DNA from: DATEPR01 sp963780635
Lineage (GTDB): Bacteria > Actinomycetota > Actinomycetes > Mycobacteriales > Pseudonocardiaceae
NCBI GenBank assembly: GCA_963780635.1
Contig: CAWACW010000024.1
Span: forward strand, 186,001 to 250,000
DNA length: 64,000 nucleotides
Direction: 5' to 3'
Positions within the stretch are counted from its first letter, which is position 1, and every line of letters starts with the position of its first letter. Below are positions 15,488 through 23,925 of this stretch, one piece after another. The notes beneath the pieces are model-generated. The model made no database searches and had not been told where the DNA came from. It saw nothing but the letters and a program-made list of their open reading frames with translations. The translations under genes were made by a program, and so were the position numbers.

Positions 15488-16492
15488 TCAGCTCTTTCGG
15501 CCTTTCTGGCCTGCCGCGGCGGGTTGTTGGGCTCGTTGTGCCGGTACACCCGAATTGTTGGTGGCGCCGTTGTTGGTGGCGGCCCCGGCGGCGGCAGGTG
15601 GGGCCGCGCGGTTCTCCTCCTCCGTCGGCTCCAGCAGGGGAGCGGCGTCGCGCATCAGACTGTGGGCCGCGCTGAGTTGCTCGGTGATCCGCTTGCGCAG
15701 CGACTGCAGGTCCTGGACCTGCCGCGTCGCGTCGGACACCCGGCGCGTGCACTCGTCGCCAGTGTCGCGGAGCTTGCGCTCAGCCCGGTCGCTGGCATCG
15801 CGGACACGGCGCTCAGCCTGCTCCGACGCTTCGCGTACCCGGCGCTCCGCCTCGGCCCGGCTCTCCGCGCGCTGCTGCTCGATCTCCTTGGCCAGCGCCT
15901 GCCGCTTGCTGGCCATCGACCGCTCGAACTCGTCCTCGATCTGCAGTCGGCGCTGTTCGGACTGCTTGTCCAGTTCGTGCCGCCGGTTCGTCGCGACCGT
16001 GGTCATCTCGACGACCTGGGTCCGCGCCTGGTCGACCACCTTGCTGTGCTGGGCGCGCACGTCCTGGCGCTGCTTGTCCAGTTCGGTGATGAGTTTCTCG
16101 TAACCGCCACGCAGTTTGCTCGCCGCGTCCTCGGCCCCGGACCACGAATGGGTGGCCGCCGCCTGCGCCCGCGCGGTGATCTCGGCCGCCTGGTGGTGCG
16201 CCAGTTGGACCATGCGTTTGCAGCGGTCGTCGAGATCGTCGGGGTTCTTGGGCAACTCGACGAGTTCCGTCACCTGCTTACCGAGCTCGGTGATCCGCCC
16301 GTGGGCCGCCCGGAGCTGCTCCGTCAGATCGGCCACTTGGGACAGTGCCGCGTTCCGGTCGGCGGAGATCAACTTGATTTCGTCTTCGAGATCTTCCAGG
16401 TACTGCTTGACCTGGGCACGGTCGAATCCGTGCCACACCACGTCGAAACCGGGCTTGAGGGGTACCAGTTCACGGTCCTCGGGGCGCGCCAT
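15488..16492 (-). CDS. DivIVA-like coiled-coil protein
   Basis: The 334-residue product starts with LVPLKPGFDVVWHGFDRAQVKQYLEDLE (residues 9-36, quoted in part), a DivIVA-type N-terminal domain, then forms a long heptad-rich coiled coil to about 270 (repeated ERRVREASEQAERRVRDAS region) and ends in a disordered Ala/Asn/Gln tail. Such proteins assemble at poles or membranes in actinobacteria (Wag31, FilP or Scy-like roles), but this one is not Wag31 itself, which lies with the ftsZ cluster and begins differently. A cytoskeletal or scaffold role is inferred. It is transcribed alone, convergent to the esterase, with array A between them. Confidence 0.8.
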   Translation of the reverse strand: MARPEDRELVPLKPGFDVVWHGFDRAQVKQYLEDLEDEIKLISADRNAALSQVADLTEQLRAAHGRITELGKQVTELVELPKNPDDLDDRCKRMVQLAHHQAAEITARAQAAATHSWSGAEDAASKLRGGYEKLITELDKQRQDVRAQHSKVVDQARTQVVEMTTVATNRRHELDKQSEQRRLQIEDEFERSMASKRQALAKEIEQQRAESRAEAERRVREASEQAERRVRDASDRAERKLRDTGDECTRRVSDATRQVQDLQSLRKRITEQLSAAHSLMRDAAPLLEPTEEENRAAPPAAAGAATNNGATNNSGVPAQRAQQPAAAGQKGRKS

Positions 16493-16637
16493 GCCTTGAC
16501 GTTACGCGATTCCGGTATGGCTGTGGTAAGCGGCACACCGGATTTCCGCCGTCCGTGGCACCCCCGCCGTATCGGGCCAGGTGGGTGCGCGGGCTCACGA
16601 TCACCCGTTGTGGGCACCGGCTCGGTAACCTGACTGG

Positions 16638-17507
16638 ATGCCAGTTCGATCACTGCTTGCGACCAGCGATCTCCATGTCACCCACCGGGGTAACAGGGAC
16701 ATCGTCGAGCACATTCATCCGCGCCACGACGATGACTGGCTGATCGTCGCGGGCGACGTCGCCGAGTCGAACGAGGGCATCGAGTGGGCCCTGGACCTGC
16801 TGGTGAGCCGGTTCGCCAAGGTGATCTGGACGCCCGGCAACCATGAACTGTGGACGGTCGGCCGGGAGCCGGACGCTCGCCGCGGCGTCGCGCGCTACGA
16901 GGAGTTGGTCGCGTTGTGCCGGCGGCTGGGCGTCGTCACCCCGGAGGACGAGTACCCGGTATGGGAGACGGACACGGAGTCGTTCGTCGTCGCACCGTTG
17001 TTCTTACTGTACGACTACAGTTTCCGCGCTCCGGGCACGTCGCTGGACGACGCGATGGCACACGCCTACTCGGTCGGCCTCGTGTTCAACGACGAGCATG
17101 TGCTGCACCCCGACCCGTTCGCCAGCAGGCAGGAGTGGTGCGCCCACCGCGTCGAGCTGACCGAGCGACGACTGGCCGCGATCCCGGCCGACCGCCGCAC
17201 GGTGCTCGTCTCACACTTCCCGCTGCACCGCGGCCCGACGACCATGTTGCGTCACCAGCATCTCGCCATGTGGTGCGGCACCGAGCTGACCGCTGACTGG
17301 CACATCCGGTTCCGCGCGGCCGCCGCCGTGTACGGGCACCTGCACATACCCGTGACGCTGGAGTACGACGGCGTGCGCTTCGAGGAGGTGTCGCTGGGCT
17401 ACCCGCGCGAGTGGCGCGGCCGGGCGATCCAGCCACCGCAGCCGTTGCGCTCGATTTTGCCCGCCGATCCCGGCCGCGTGCCGTGGAACAAGCGGGGCGA
17501 ACGCTGA
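16638..17507 (+). CDS. Metallophosphoesterase, PptH-like
   Basis: The 289-residue calcineurin-like phosphoesterase shows the metal motifs ATSDLHVTH (residues 8-16), VAGDVAESNEGIEW (about 38-51), TPGNHELW (about 66-73) and the C-terminal SHFPLH and GHLHIP. It is read just ahead of a 4'-phosphopantetheinyl transferase with a one-base stop/start overlap. In M. tuberculosis the same pair is Rv2795c (PptH, which removes phosphopantetheine from carrier proteins) and Rv2794c (PptT). The shared order and size make a carrier-protein hydrolase the best guess; enzymatic activity is inferred. Confidence 0.85.
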   Translation: MPVRSLLATSDLHVTHRGNRDIVEHIHPRHDDDWLIVAGDVAESNEGIEWALDLLVSRFAKVIWTPGNHELWTVGREPDARRGVARYEELVALCRRLGVVTPEDEYPVWETDTESFVVAPLFLLYDYSFRAPGTSLDDAMAHAYSVGLVFNDEHVLHPDPFASRQEWCAHRVELTERRLAAIPADRRTVLVSHFPLHRGPTTMLRHQHLAMWCGTELTADWHIRFRAAAAVYGHLHIPVTLEYDGVRFEEVSLGYPREWRGRAIQPPQPLRSILPADPGRVPWNKRGER

Positions 17508-18169
17508 TGCTGGCCGAACTGCTGCCCGCCGAGGTGGTCGCGGTCGAGACCGTCGGTGACGACGACCCGGCGGCCTACCTCCTGCCCGCCGAGGAGTCCC
17601 TGGTCGCCAAGTCGGTGGCGAAGCGGACTCGCGAGGTCACCAACGCACGGAGCTGCGCACGCCGGGCACTGGCCGGGCTGGGCCGGCCAGAGCAGCCGAT
17701 CCTTCGTGGTGGCAAAGGGGAACCGCTCTGGCCCGCCGGCGTGGTCGGCAGCATCACGCACACCACCGGTTACTACGCGGCCGCCGTCGCCGACGCCGGC
17801 AAGATTCGCTCGATCGGGGTGGATGCCGAGGTGCACGGCGCACTGCCGGACGGTGTGTTGGAGCACGTCGCGTTCGGGCAGGAGCTGACGCGGTTGGCCG
17901 CGCTGCGGGCGCGGGACCGTGAGATCTGGTGGGACCGGCTGCTGTTCAGCGCCAAGGAGAGCGTCTACAAGGCATGGTTTCCGCTCACCGGCCGGTGGCT
18001 CGGCTTCGAGGACGCCGACCTCACGCTCGACCCGACCGGCACGTTCCACGCCCGCATCGTGATCGATGGCACCACAACCGACCCCGGCCCGCCCCTGACG
18101 GAACTCCATGGTCGCTGGCTCACCAGAGCGGGCCTCGTGCTGACCGCCATCGCCCTACCCCCGAGCTGA
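17507..18169 (+). CDS. 4'-phosphopantetheinyl transferase, PptT/Sfp type
   Basis: The 220-residue enzyme transfers phosphopantetheine from CoA to a serine of acyl or peptidyl carrier proteins, needed for fatty-acid, polyketide and peptide synthesis. Family motifs are present: KRTREVTNARSCARRAL (about 41-57), GSITHTTGYYAAAV (about 83-96), SIGVDAEVHG (about 104-113) and the WWDRLLFSAKESVYKAWFP block (about 144-162) with the Glu and Lys that bind Mg and CoA. The ATG at 17507 overlaps the stop of the PptH-like gene (TGATG), so the two are translationally linked. Confidence 0.93.
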   Translation: MLAELLPAEVVAVETVGDDDPAAYLLPAEESLVAKSVAKRTREVTNARSCARRALAGLGRPEQPILRGGKGEPLWPAGVVGSITHTTGYYAAAVADAGKIRSIGVDAEVHGALPDGVLEHVAFGQELTRLAALRARDREIWWDRLLFSAKESVYKAWFPLTGRWLGFEDADLTLDPTGTFHARIVIDGTTTDPGPPLTELHGRWLTRAGLVLTAIALPPS

Positions 18170-18494
18170 CCGGCTCGACCACCGTCCGAGGCGGTAGTTC
18201 TCTGTCCCGGGCGGCTGGTTGCTTGCTGCCGCAGTGGATGATCCGCTTGTCATCGAGTTCGACCGCCGCTCGCTCATCAGAGGTGGCCTCGTCGGTGGCG
18301 TGCCGGCCTTCGCCGTGACCGTGACCGATCCGCTCGACCGCTGCCCGAGTCCGTGGCTCTCGCACCAGCCGCGATGGCTGGTTGCGGCGCCGGCTGATGG
18401 CCGGCCATCGGTCACCCTGCCGGCCGTCGTAGACCGCGGCTGCCGCGTGATCCCGGTGGTGCGACGCACCGGTCCAGCTGGGCTTGGTGGATAG

Positions 18495-18566
18495 CAGTGG
18501 ACCAGACCACTGGATCGATTCATCGTGGTCAGTCCTTGACTCAGCGTCGCGGTAAGCGCTTACATT
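18495..18566 (+). promoter_or_regulatory. Promoter and LacI-type operator of the glucanase gene
   Basis: TTGACT (18536-18541) and TACATT (18561-18566) are candidate -35 and -10 boxes, 19 bp apart. A perfect 12-bp palindrome GTAAGCGCTTAC (18552-18563) overlaps the -10 and has the central CG and spacing of LacI-family operators that control glycoside hydrolases. A second dyad, CAGTGG-N6-CCACTG (18495-18512), lies 24 bases upstream of the -35. Sugar-responsive repression of the secreted beta-glucanase is the likely meaning. The rest of 18170-18494 has no recognised gene. Confidence 0.6.
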
Positions 18567-18612
18567 GAATCGGCTGGCCGGCCCTCTCCCCATCGTCGAG
18601 GAGGAATCCGCC

Positions 18613-20097
18613 ATGTCCGAGTACCACTTATCTCACTTACCCTGCTTACCGAGTCGGCGTCGCGGTCTGCGCGCCGGGCTGGCCGCTGTCGGCGCGCTCG
18701 CGCTGGTCACAGCCCTTGCCACCGTCATCCAGACCGGTCAGGTCGCCGCGGCCGCCACTCCCGCCGCCGTGCCCGCACCGCCCGCCGGCTGGTCCACCGT
18801 CTTCTCCGATGACTTCACCGGCGCCGCAGGCACCGGCCTGGACACCTCGAAATGGCTCTACGACCTGGGCACCAGCTATCCGGGCGGCGCGGGTAACTGG
18901 GGCACCGGCGAAGTCGAGTCCGAGACGAACAGCACGAACAACGTGTTCCAGGACGGCGGCGGCCACCTGGTCATCAAACCGATCAAGAACGCGTCGGGCG
19001 CGTGGACGTCCGGCCGTGTGGAGACGCAGTCGACCAGCTTCGCCGCTCCGGTGGGCGGCGAAATGGAGATCAGCGCGTCCATCGAGCAGCCCAATCCGGC
19101 CTCCGGCCTGGGCTACTGGCCCGCGTTCTGGGCGATGGGTGCCGCCGCGCGGCCCGTCGGCGCGACCAACTGGCCGAGCATCGGCGAGCTGGACATCCTG
19201 GAGGACGTCAACGCGATGTCCGACGTCTCGCACACGTTCCACTGTGGTGTCGACCCTGGCGGACCGTGCAACGAGACGACCGGTCTCGGCAGCGGACTGC
19301 TGCCCGTCGCCGGCTCGCAGACCGGATTCCACACCTATTCGGTGATCGTCGACCGCACCAATCCGGCCGCCGAGCAACTGCGCTTCCTCACTGACGGCGT
19401 CGTGCAGTTCACCGTCAACCAGAACCAGGTCGACGCCACCACCTGGACCAACGCGGTGGACCACGGCTTCTTCGTGATCCTCGATGTCGCGATCGGCGGC
19501 GCGTTCCCGAACGCCATCTGCGGGTGCGCCTCGCCCAGTGCGTCGACCAGTTCCGGTGCCGGCATGACCGTGGACTACGTCGCGGTCTACCAGACGAACA
19601 CCGGGACGACGCCACCGCCGACCACGCCGCCCCCGACGACGCCGCCGCCCACCGCGCCGCCGACCACGCCGCCCGCCGGTGGTTCGGTGAACGCGTTCGC
19701 CCAGATCAACGCGACGAGCGCTTCGGCAACGCACAACGCGGCATCGGAGGTCAGCGCCGACACCGGCGGTGGCACCGATCTCGCGCAGCTCGCCAACGGA
19801 GCGTGGGCCGAATACCCGAACGTCAACTTCGGCACCACCGGGGCCACACAGTTCGTCGGCCGCGTCGCGTCCGGAGCGGCCGCCGGGGTCAGCGGGCTGG
19901 TGGACGTGCGGCTGGACAGCGTGACCAGCCCACCGATCGGCAGTTTCGCGGTCGCCAACACCGGTGGTTGGCAGTCGTGGCGAACCGTCCCCGCCAATAT
20001 CAGCCGGGTGACCGGCACGCACACGGTGTTCCTCACCTTCGACAGCGGGCAACCGGCGCCGTTCGTGTCACTCCATTGGTTTGACTTCGGGCCGTAG
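18613..20097 (+). CDS. Secreted GH16 beta-glucanase with C-terminal CBM6-like module
   Basis: The 494-residue product has a signal peptide (Arg-rich start, hydrophobic core at about 20-42 ending in AAA), a GH16 catalytic domain (about 55-328) and a Thr/Pro linker (about 330-356). The catalytic signature GELDILEDV (about 192-200) supplies the Glu-Asp-Glu triad of laminarinase-like beta-1,3 (or 1,3-1,4) glucanases. The last 135 residues resemble carbohydrate-binding family 6 (AQINATSASATHN, then NTGGWQSWRTVPANI and a final WFDFGP). The ATG at 18613 follows GAGGAGGAA; an upstream in-frame TTG lies inside the promoter and is rejected. Likely degrades fungal or plant glucan outside the cell. Confidence 0.92.
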   Translation: MSEYHLSHLPCLPSRRRGLRAGLAAVGALALVTALATVIQTGQVAAAATPAAVPAPPAGWSTVFSDDFTGAAGTGLDTSKWLYDLGTSYPGGAGNWGTGEVESETNSTNNVFQDGGGHLVIKPIKNASGAWTSGRVETQSTSFAAPVGGEMEISASIEQPNPASGLGYWPAFWAMGAAARPVGATNWPSIGELDILEDVNAMSDVSHTFHCGVDPGGPCNETTGLGSGLLPVAGSQTGFHTYSVIVDRTNPAAEQLRFLTDGVVQFTVNQNQVDATTWTNAVDHGFFVILDVAIGGAFPNAICGCASPSASTSSGAGMTVDYVAVYQTNTGTTPPPTTPPPTTPPPTAPPTTPPAGGSVNAFAQINATSASATHNAASEVSADTGGGTDLAQLANGAWAEYPNVNFGTTGATQFVGRVASGAAAGVSGLVDVRLDSVTSPPIGSFAVANTGGWQSWRTVPANISRVTGTHTVFLTFDSGQPAPFVSLHWFDFGP

Positions 20098-20135
20098 TCA
20101 CTCCGCTGTCGATTCACGCAGTAGTTTCACGCAGC

Positions 20136-21041
20136 GTGAGTGCGAGACGGAATTCCCGTGCCCTGCCCAGGCCGCGGTCGGTCATCGTGACGGCCGCGGC
20201 CTTCGCGTGTGCCCTCCTGGTGGCGCTGCTGCTGCCCGGCTGGGCGAGCGCCGACACGACGCTGCCCATGGCGCGGACCGCGCTGGCCGTCATCGACGCA
20301 CTGCCGCCCACCCCGAACACCGCGTGGGGCATCGACCCGGCCACCGGGCAGCTCGCGGTGACCCTGTCCACGGCGGCTCCGGCTGCGGGTGTGGCGCGGT
20401 TGGCGGCACTCGCTCAGCGGTTCGGGGACGTCGTCCGGATCGACCGCACCGCGGCGCCGATCACCGAGCAGGGCCTGCTGTCCGCGCCAGACCTGAGTGG
20501 CCCGCTGCTCGCCGGCGACGTCATCAACGACGGCAAGATCGTCTGCTCGGCCGGGTTCAACGTGGTCCGCAACGGCCGCCCGTACGTGCTGACGGCCGGC
20601 CACTGCACCGCGGGGCTGCCCGAATGGCAGGGCATCGGCCCGTCATCCGTGTCCGTGTTCCCGAAATCCGACTACGGCCTGATCTCCGACAACCAGGCAC
20701 AGCCCAGCGGGGACGTCGACCTGTATGACGGCACCGTCCAGCCGATCACGGCGGCCGGCACCCCGCAGGTCGGTGAGCAAGTCTGCGCGAGCGGCGAGAC
20801 GACCCAGCTGACCTGCGGCAAGGTGCTCGCCGTCGACCAGACCGTGGACTACGGCGACGGTGACGTCGTCCACGGCCTGATCAAGACCAACGTGCACACC
20901 GATCACGGCGACAGCGGCGGTCCGCTGTTCCACGGGTCGACCGGCTTGGGCACGGTATCCGGTGGCGACGGCACCATCGACTACTTCCAGCCGCTCGCGG
21001 CCGCCCTCACCGCGTACGACCTGCAGCTGGCGACGCCCTAG
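20136..21041 (+). CDS. Secreted trypsin-like (S1) serine protease
   Basis: The 301-residue preproprotein has a signal peptide (about 1-40), a pro-region of roughly 90 residues and a chymotrypsin-fold domain. The catalytic triad is visible: His in LTAGHC (about 153), Asp in KSDYGLI (about 178) and Ser in HGDSGGP (about 258). Four cysteines in the mature part can form the disulfides around His and Ser, as in streptogrisin-type proteases. The GTG start at 20136 follows a poor ribosome site. It may be read from the glucanase promoter (38-base gap). Its stop lies four bases past the stop of the convergent SCO5389-type gene. Confidence 0.9.
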   Translation: MSARRNSRALPRPRSVIVTAAAFACALLVALLLPGWASADTTLPMARTALAVIDALPPTPNTAWGIDPATGQLAVTLSTAAPAAGVARLAALAQRFGDVVRIDRTAAPITEQGLLSAPDLSGPLLAGDVINDGKIVCSAGFNVVRNGRPYVLTAGHCTAGLPEWQGIGPSSVSVFPKSDYGLISDNQAQPSGDVDLYDGTVQPITAAGTPQVGEQVCASGETTQLTCGKVLAVDQTVDYGDGDVVHGLIKTNVHTDHGDSGGPLFHGSTGLGTVSGGDGTIDYFQPLAAALTAYDLQLATP

Positions 21042-21427
21042 CAGTCGCGCAGCTCCGGGCTCTGGTTGAGCAGTTGCCCGCGCGCCGACACGAACGCCCG
21101 GTATGCGGCACTGTCCACGGCGGACGGACGGAACGCGGCGACGCGGTGACAGTTCTGGAACGCCAGCCGCACGCCGAAGTGCCGTTCCAGCCCGCCGCGG
21201 ATGGCATCCGACGCGAGCGCGCGCAGCAACTGGCCGCGGTCTGCCTCGCTCGGCGGCGGGACGGCGTGCTCGGTGAACTCCACGCCGCCGTCCTGCTCGC
21301 CCGCCACCTCGCTGATGACCTGCCACGCGTAGGGCAGCGAGGCACGAACGACGGCCACGAACTCGTCGTCGGCCACCTCGCCCGCCTCGGCGCGGGCCAG
21401 CACGGCCTCGGGTACGTCCAGGGACAT
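21038..21427 (-). CDS. SCO5389 family protein
   Basis: The 129-residue protein starts MSLDVPEAVLARAEAGEVAD and ends in the conserved block RGQLLRALASDAIRGGLER, HFGVRLAFQNCHRVAAFRP and RGQLLNQSPELRDC, which I recognise as the SCO5389 family of streptomycetes and relatives. Function is unknown. The ATG at 21427 has a strong AAGGAGAAA site. It follows the MinD-like ATPase gene by ten bases and is surely co-transcribed with it, the same pairing seen in Streptomyces. The C-terminal Cys and the conserved FQNCHR might bind a ligand or metal, but this is speculation. Confidence 0.85.
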   Translation of the reverse strand: MSLDVPEAVLARAEAGEVADDEFVAVVRASLPYAWQVISEVAGEQDGGVEFTEHAVPPPSEADRGQLLRALASDAIRGGLERHFGVRLAFQNCHRVAAFRPSAVDSAAYRAFVSARGQLLNQSPELRDC

Positions 21428-21437
21428 CGGTTTCTCC

Positions 21438-22397
21438 TTACTGTCGCGGTACGAACTCATGCGGGACGAACTTGGGGTCGACCTGGCCGGCCAGGTCGCG
21501 ACCGGTGCGGGCGTCGGCCCAGGCTGCCGCGTTGCGCAGGTGGAACTCGACGCCCTGACGGTGGTAGCGCAGCGGATCACGTGGCACGCCGGACGCGGCT
21601 TCGTGCAACGCGGCCAGCGTGGCGCGGTTGGCCGGTTCCAACTCGTCGATATGCCGGTGGCGACCGCGTTCGGCCGCCCGCACGTGTGCCGACCGGCCGA
21701 ACCAGCCGAGCAGGTCGTCGCCCACCTGCTCGCGCAGGAAAGCCAGGTCGTCGGCGTCGGTGACCTTGTTGCCCACGACGGCCAGCCGGACGTCGAACTC
21801 GGCCGCGTAGCCGGCGTACTGGCGGTAGACGCCGACGCTGCGCAGGGTCGGCTCGCAGACCAGGAACGTGAGGTCGAAGCGGGTGAACAGGCCGGAGGCG
21901 AAGGCGTCCGCACCCGCAGTCATGTCGACCACCACGTACTCGTCGGGGCCGTCGATCAGGTGGTTGAGCAGCAGCTCGACCGCGCCGACCTTCGAGTGGA
22001 AGCACGCGACGCCGAGATCGTCGTCGGCGAACCGACCGGTCACGGCGAGGGGGACGCCGCCGACCGTCCGGACACAGGCTGAGTGCACGGGACTGTCCTC
22101 GGCGACGCGCAACAGTCGCGACCCGGTGCCGGGCGGGGTGGTCTTGACCATGGCGTCGGCGGACGGGATGCGCGGGTTGTCGCCGCGGAGGTGGTCCTTG
22201 ATCAGCGGCAGGTCGTCGGCGAGCGTGGGCAGCGCGGCGGCTTCGGACTCGGTGGCGCCCAGCGCGGTGGCGAGGTGCTGGTTGATGTCGGCGTCGATGG
22301 CCAGTACCGGCTGGTCAGCGGCGGCCAGATGGGCGGCGAACAGCGACGCGAGCGTCGTCTTGCCGCTGCCACCCTTGCCGGCGAAGGCGATCTTCAT
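21438..22397 (-). CDS. MinD/CooC-like P-loop ATPase
   Basis: The 319-residue protein is a deviant-Walker P-loop ATPase (SIMIBI class): GKGGSGKTTLASL at residues 7-19, ADINQHLA near 36 and VVDMTAGADAFASG near 155. Relatives include CooC, which matures nickel carbon monoxide dehydrogenase, and MinD-like partition proteins, but no CODH gene is nearby. It heads a two-gene unit with the SCO5389-type protein. Upstream is an A/T-rich stretch (22400-22430), likely its promoter, and then array B. Physiological partner unknown. Confidence 0.82.
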   Translation of the reverse strand: MKIAFAGKGGSGKTTLASLFAAHLAAADQPVLAIDADINQHLATALGATESEAAALPTLADDLPLIKDHLRGDNPRIPSADAMVKTTPPGTGSRLLRVAEDSPVHSACVRTVGGVPLAVTGRFADDDLGVACFHSKVGAVELLLNHLIDGPDEYVVVDMTAGADAFASGLFTRFDLTFLVCEPTLRSVGVYRQYAGYAAEFDVRLAVVGNKVTDADDLAFLREQVGDDLLGWFGRSAHVRAAERGRHRHIDELEPANRATLAALHEAASGVPRDPLRYHRQGVEFHLRNAAAWADARTGRDLAGQVDPKFVPHEFVPRQ

Positions 22398-22544
22398 GCA
22401 CTAGTGATATCGGTTTTCGTTTTCATTAGCAAGGCAAGTGCCGCGATCGAGTGACCGGGATGGCGTGGGGGAGCCGGTGTTGGGCGTCGCCGGGGAGATC
22501 CGGCCTGCTCGGTCGCCGTCGCGGTGGCGAGCACGGGACGGTCG

Positions 22545-23030
22545 ACACGACGACCCGGCCGTTGGGTGGCCGACACGACCCAACCGACCATTGGGTGGTC
22601 GACACGACGAGCTGACCCTTGGATGTGCGACACGACTGAGGCGGCCACTGGGTGGTCGACACGCCCAGCCCGCTATTGGGTGAGCGTCATCATGATCTGA
22701 CCGTTGGGTGGCTAATCTGACCGTTGCGTGGCTAATACGAACAAGCGGCCGCTGAGTGGTCGACGAGCGATCTGACCATTGAATGGGCGAATCGGCGAAT
22801 CGGCTGAATGGGCGACGCGGCGAGTCGGCCTTGGGGCGGTGGACACGATGATCTGACCATTGGGTGGCCGACCACGACCCATCGGCCACGGGTGGTCGAC
22901 AGGCGACTCGACCGTTGGGTGGCCGACTCGGCTACACCTGTGCGTAAACCTGCCATCGGGGGTCGCCAGATGATCTGACTGTGTGGATGGCCGATGACCA
23001 GGCGGCCGTTGGGTGGTCGATACACCGGCG
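22545..23030. repeat. Tandem array B, about 30-bp period, same dyad core as array A
   Basis: About 15 degenerate copies of a word with consensus TGACCGTTGGGTGGTCGACA recur every 22-40 bp, for example near 22557, 22584, 22611, 22641, 22698, 22717, 22747, 22773, 22853, 22882, 22908 and 23003. The best copies contain GACC-N7-GGTC, GGCC-N7-GGCC or mixed arms, often followed by GACACGA. Unit length varies and is not a multiple of three. It fills 22.45-23.05 kb between the sortase 3' end and the promoter of the CooC-like gene. No gene was recognised here. Confidence 0.8.
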
Positions 23031-23057
23031 CGTTGCTCCCGCGCCGACTTGCTGCTG

Positions 23058-23921
23058 TCAGGTGATGGGGACGGCGACGATGACTCGGTTGTCGGCGTAG
23101 CCGAGGGCTCCGCCTATCCATTCGCCACCGCACGTGGCCAGCACGATCCGGTGAGGGCCGTCGGCGGAGAACAACGCCGGGGCCTGCTCGGGCAGCGTCT
23201 TCTTGTTCAGCGTCATCAACCGCGTGACGCGGAAAAGCCACTGCTTGCCCGCGTTGTCCCTGATCGTCACGACCGCCCCGATCTTGTCCTGCCACAACTC
23301 GGCGAACGGACCCGTCGCGCCCGCCCAGTTCACATGCCCGGCGAACACGGTCGCCCCGGCCGTCGCGTTCAGCCCCGTGCCCCACCACACCGCCTGGTCC
23401 ACACCGGACGGAATGGGCAGCGAACCGTCATCGGCGACCTGCACGTGTACCAAGTACGCGGTCCCGCCGCGCGGCAGCTTGATCGTGTTCGGCAACTGGT
23501 CGCCCTGCGCGGGCCGAACCGCTGCCGCGGCAGGGTTCGGGGTCGGCGCGACGCTGGTGGTGGACGGGGTGGTCGGCGGGACGGGGACCACCGGCGGCTG
23601 GTGTAGCCGAACCACGCTGCCCGGCCCCGGTGCCTGGTGGGCCGCGATCACCGCCGGGCCGGGCAACGGCGCAGGCAGCCCGGTCAGCTGGTCACGCTGC
23701 ACCACCTGAGTGGCCCCCGTGACCAGCAGCGCCGCACCGACCAGCGCTGCCGTCGCCGTGCCCGCGACCACGAGCGGGTGACCACCCCGCCGACGCGGTG
23801 AGGGCGGCGGTGCCACGATCGGGTCCACGCCGTAGCGCGGCCCGGCCTCCAGGTCGAAGCCGCCGCCGTAACCAGCCGCGTCGAACACAGGCAGGCCCAG
23901 ATCGGAAGCACGGTGTCGCAC
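23058..23921 (-). CDS. Class F sortase
   Basis: The 287-residue product has a short cytoplasmic part, one membrane helix (about 48-68), a Pro/Thr-rich stretch and a sortase domain from about 135. The catalytic residues are His in FAGHVNW (about 193), Cys in LATCGGE (about 263) and Arg in NRVIVAV (about 279), in the TCGG form seen in class F enzymes of actinobacteria. Sortases cleave a sorting signal and attach proteins to the wall or to each other. The neighbouring gene, four bases upstream, encodes a SpaA-type surface protein and is the likely substrate. Confidence 0.9.
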   Translation of the reverse strand: MRHRASDLGLPVFDAAGYGGGFDLEAGPRYGVDPIVAPPPSPRRRGGHPLVVAGTATAALVGAALLVTGATQVVQRDQLTGLPAPLPGPAVIAAHQAPGPGSVVRLHQPPVVPVPPTTPSTTSVAPTPNPAAAAVRPAQGDQLPNTIKLPRGGTAYLVHVQVADDGSLPIPSGVDQAVWWGTGLNATAGATVFAGHVNWAGATGPFAELWQDKIGAVVTIRDNAGKQWLFRVTRLMTLNKKTLPEQAPALFSADGPHRIVLATCGGEWIGGALGYADNRVIVAVPIT

Positions 23922-23925
23922 CGCC

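Noticed and set aside
18219..18494. 91-codon frame between pptT and the glucanase gene
   Set aside because: No ribosome site or motif, and the region carries promoter-like dyads; coding cannot be supported.
22400..22432. Zur/Fur box in the A/T-rich promoter of the CooC-like gene
   Set aside because: The GAAAAC words are direct, not inverted, repeats, so they do not form the expected palindrome.
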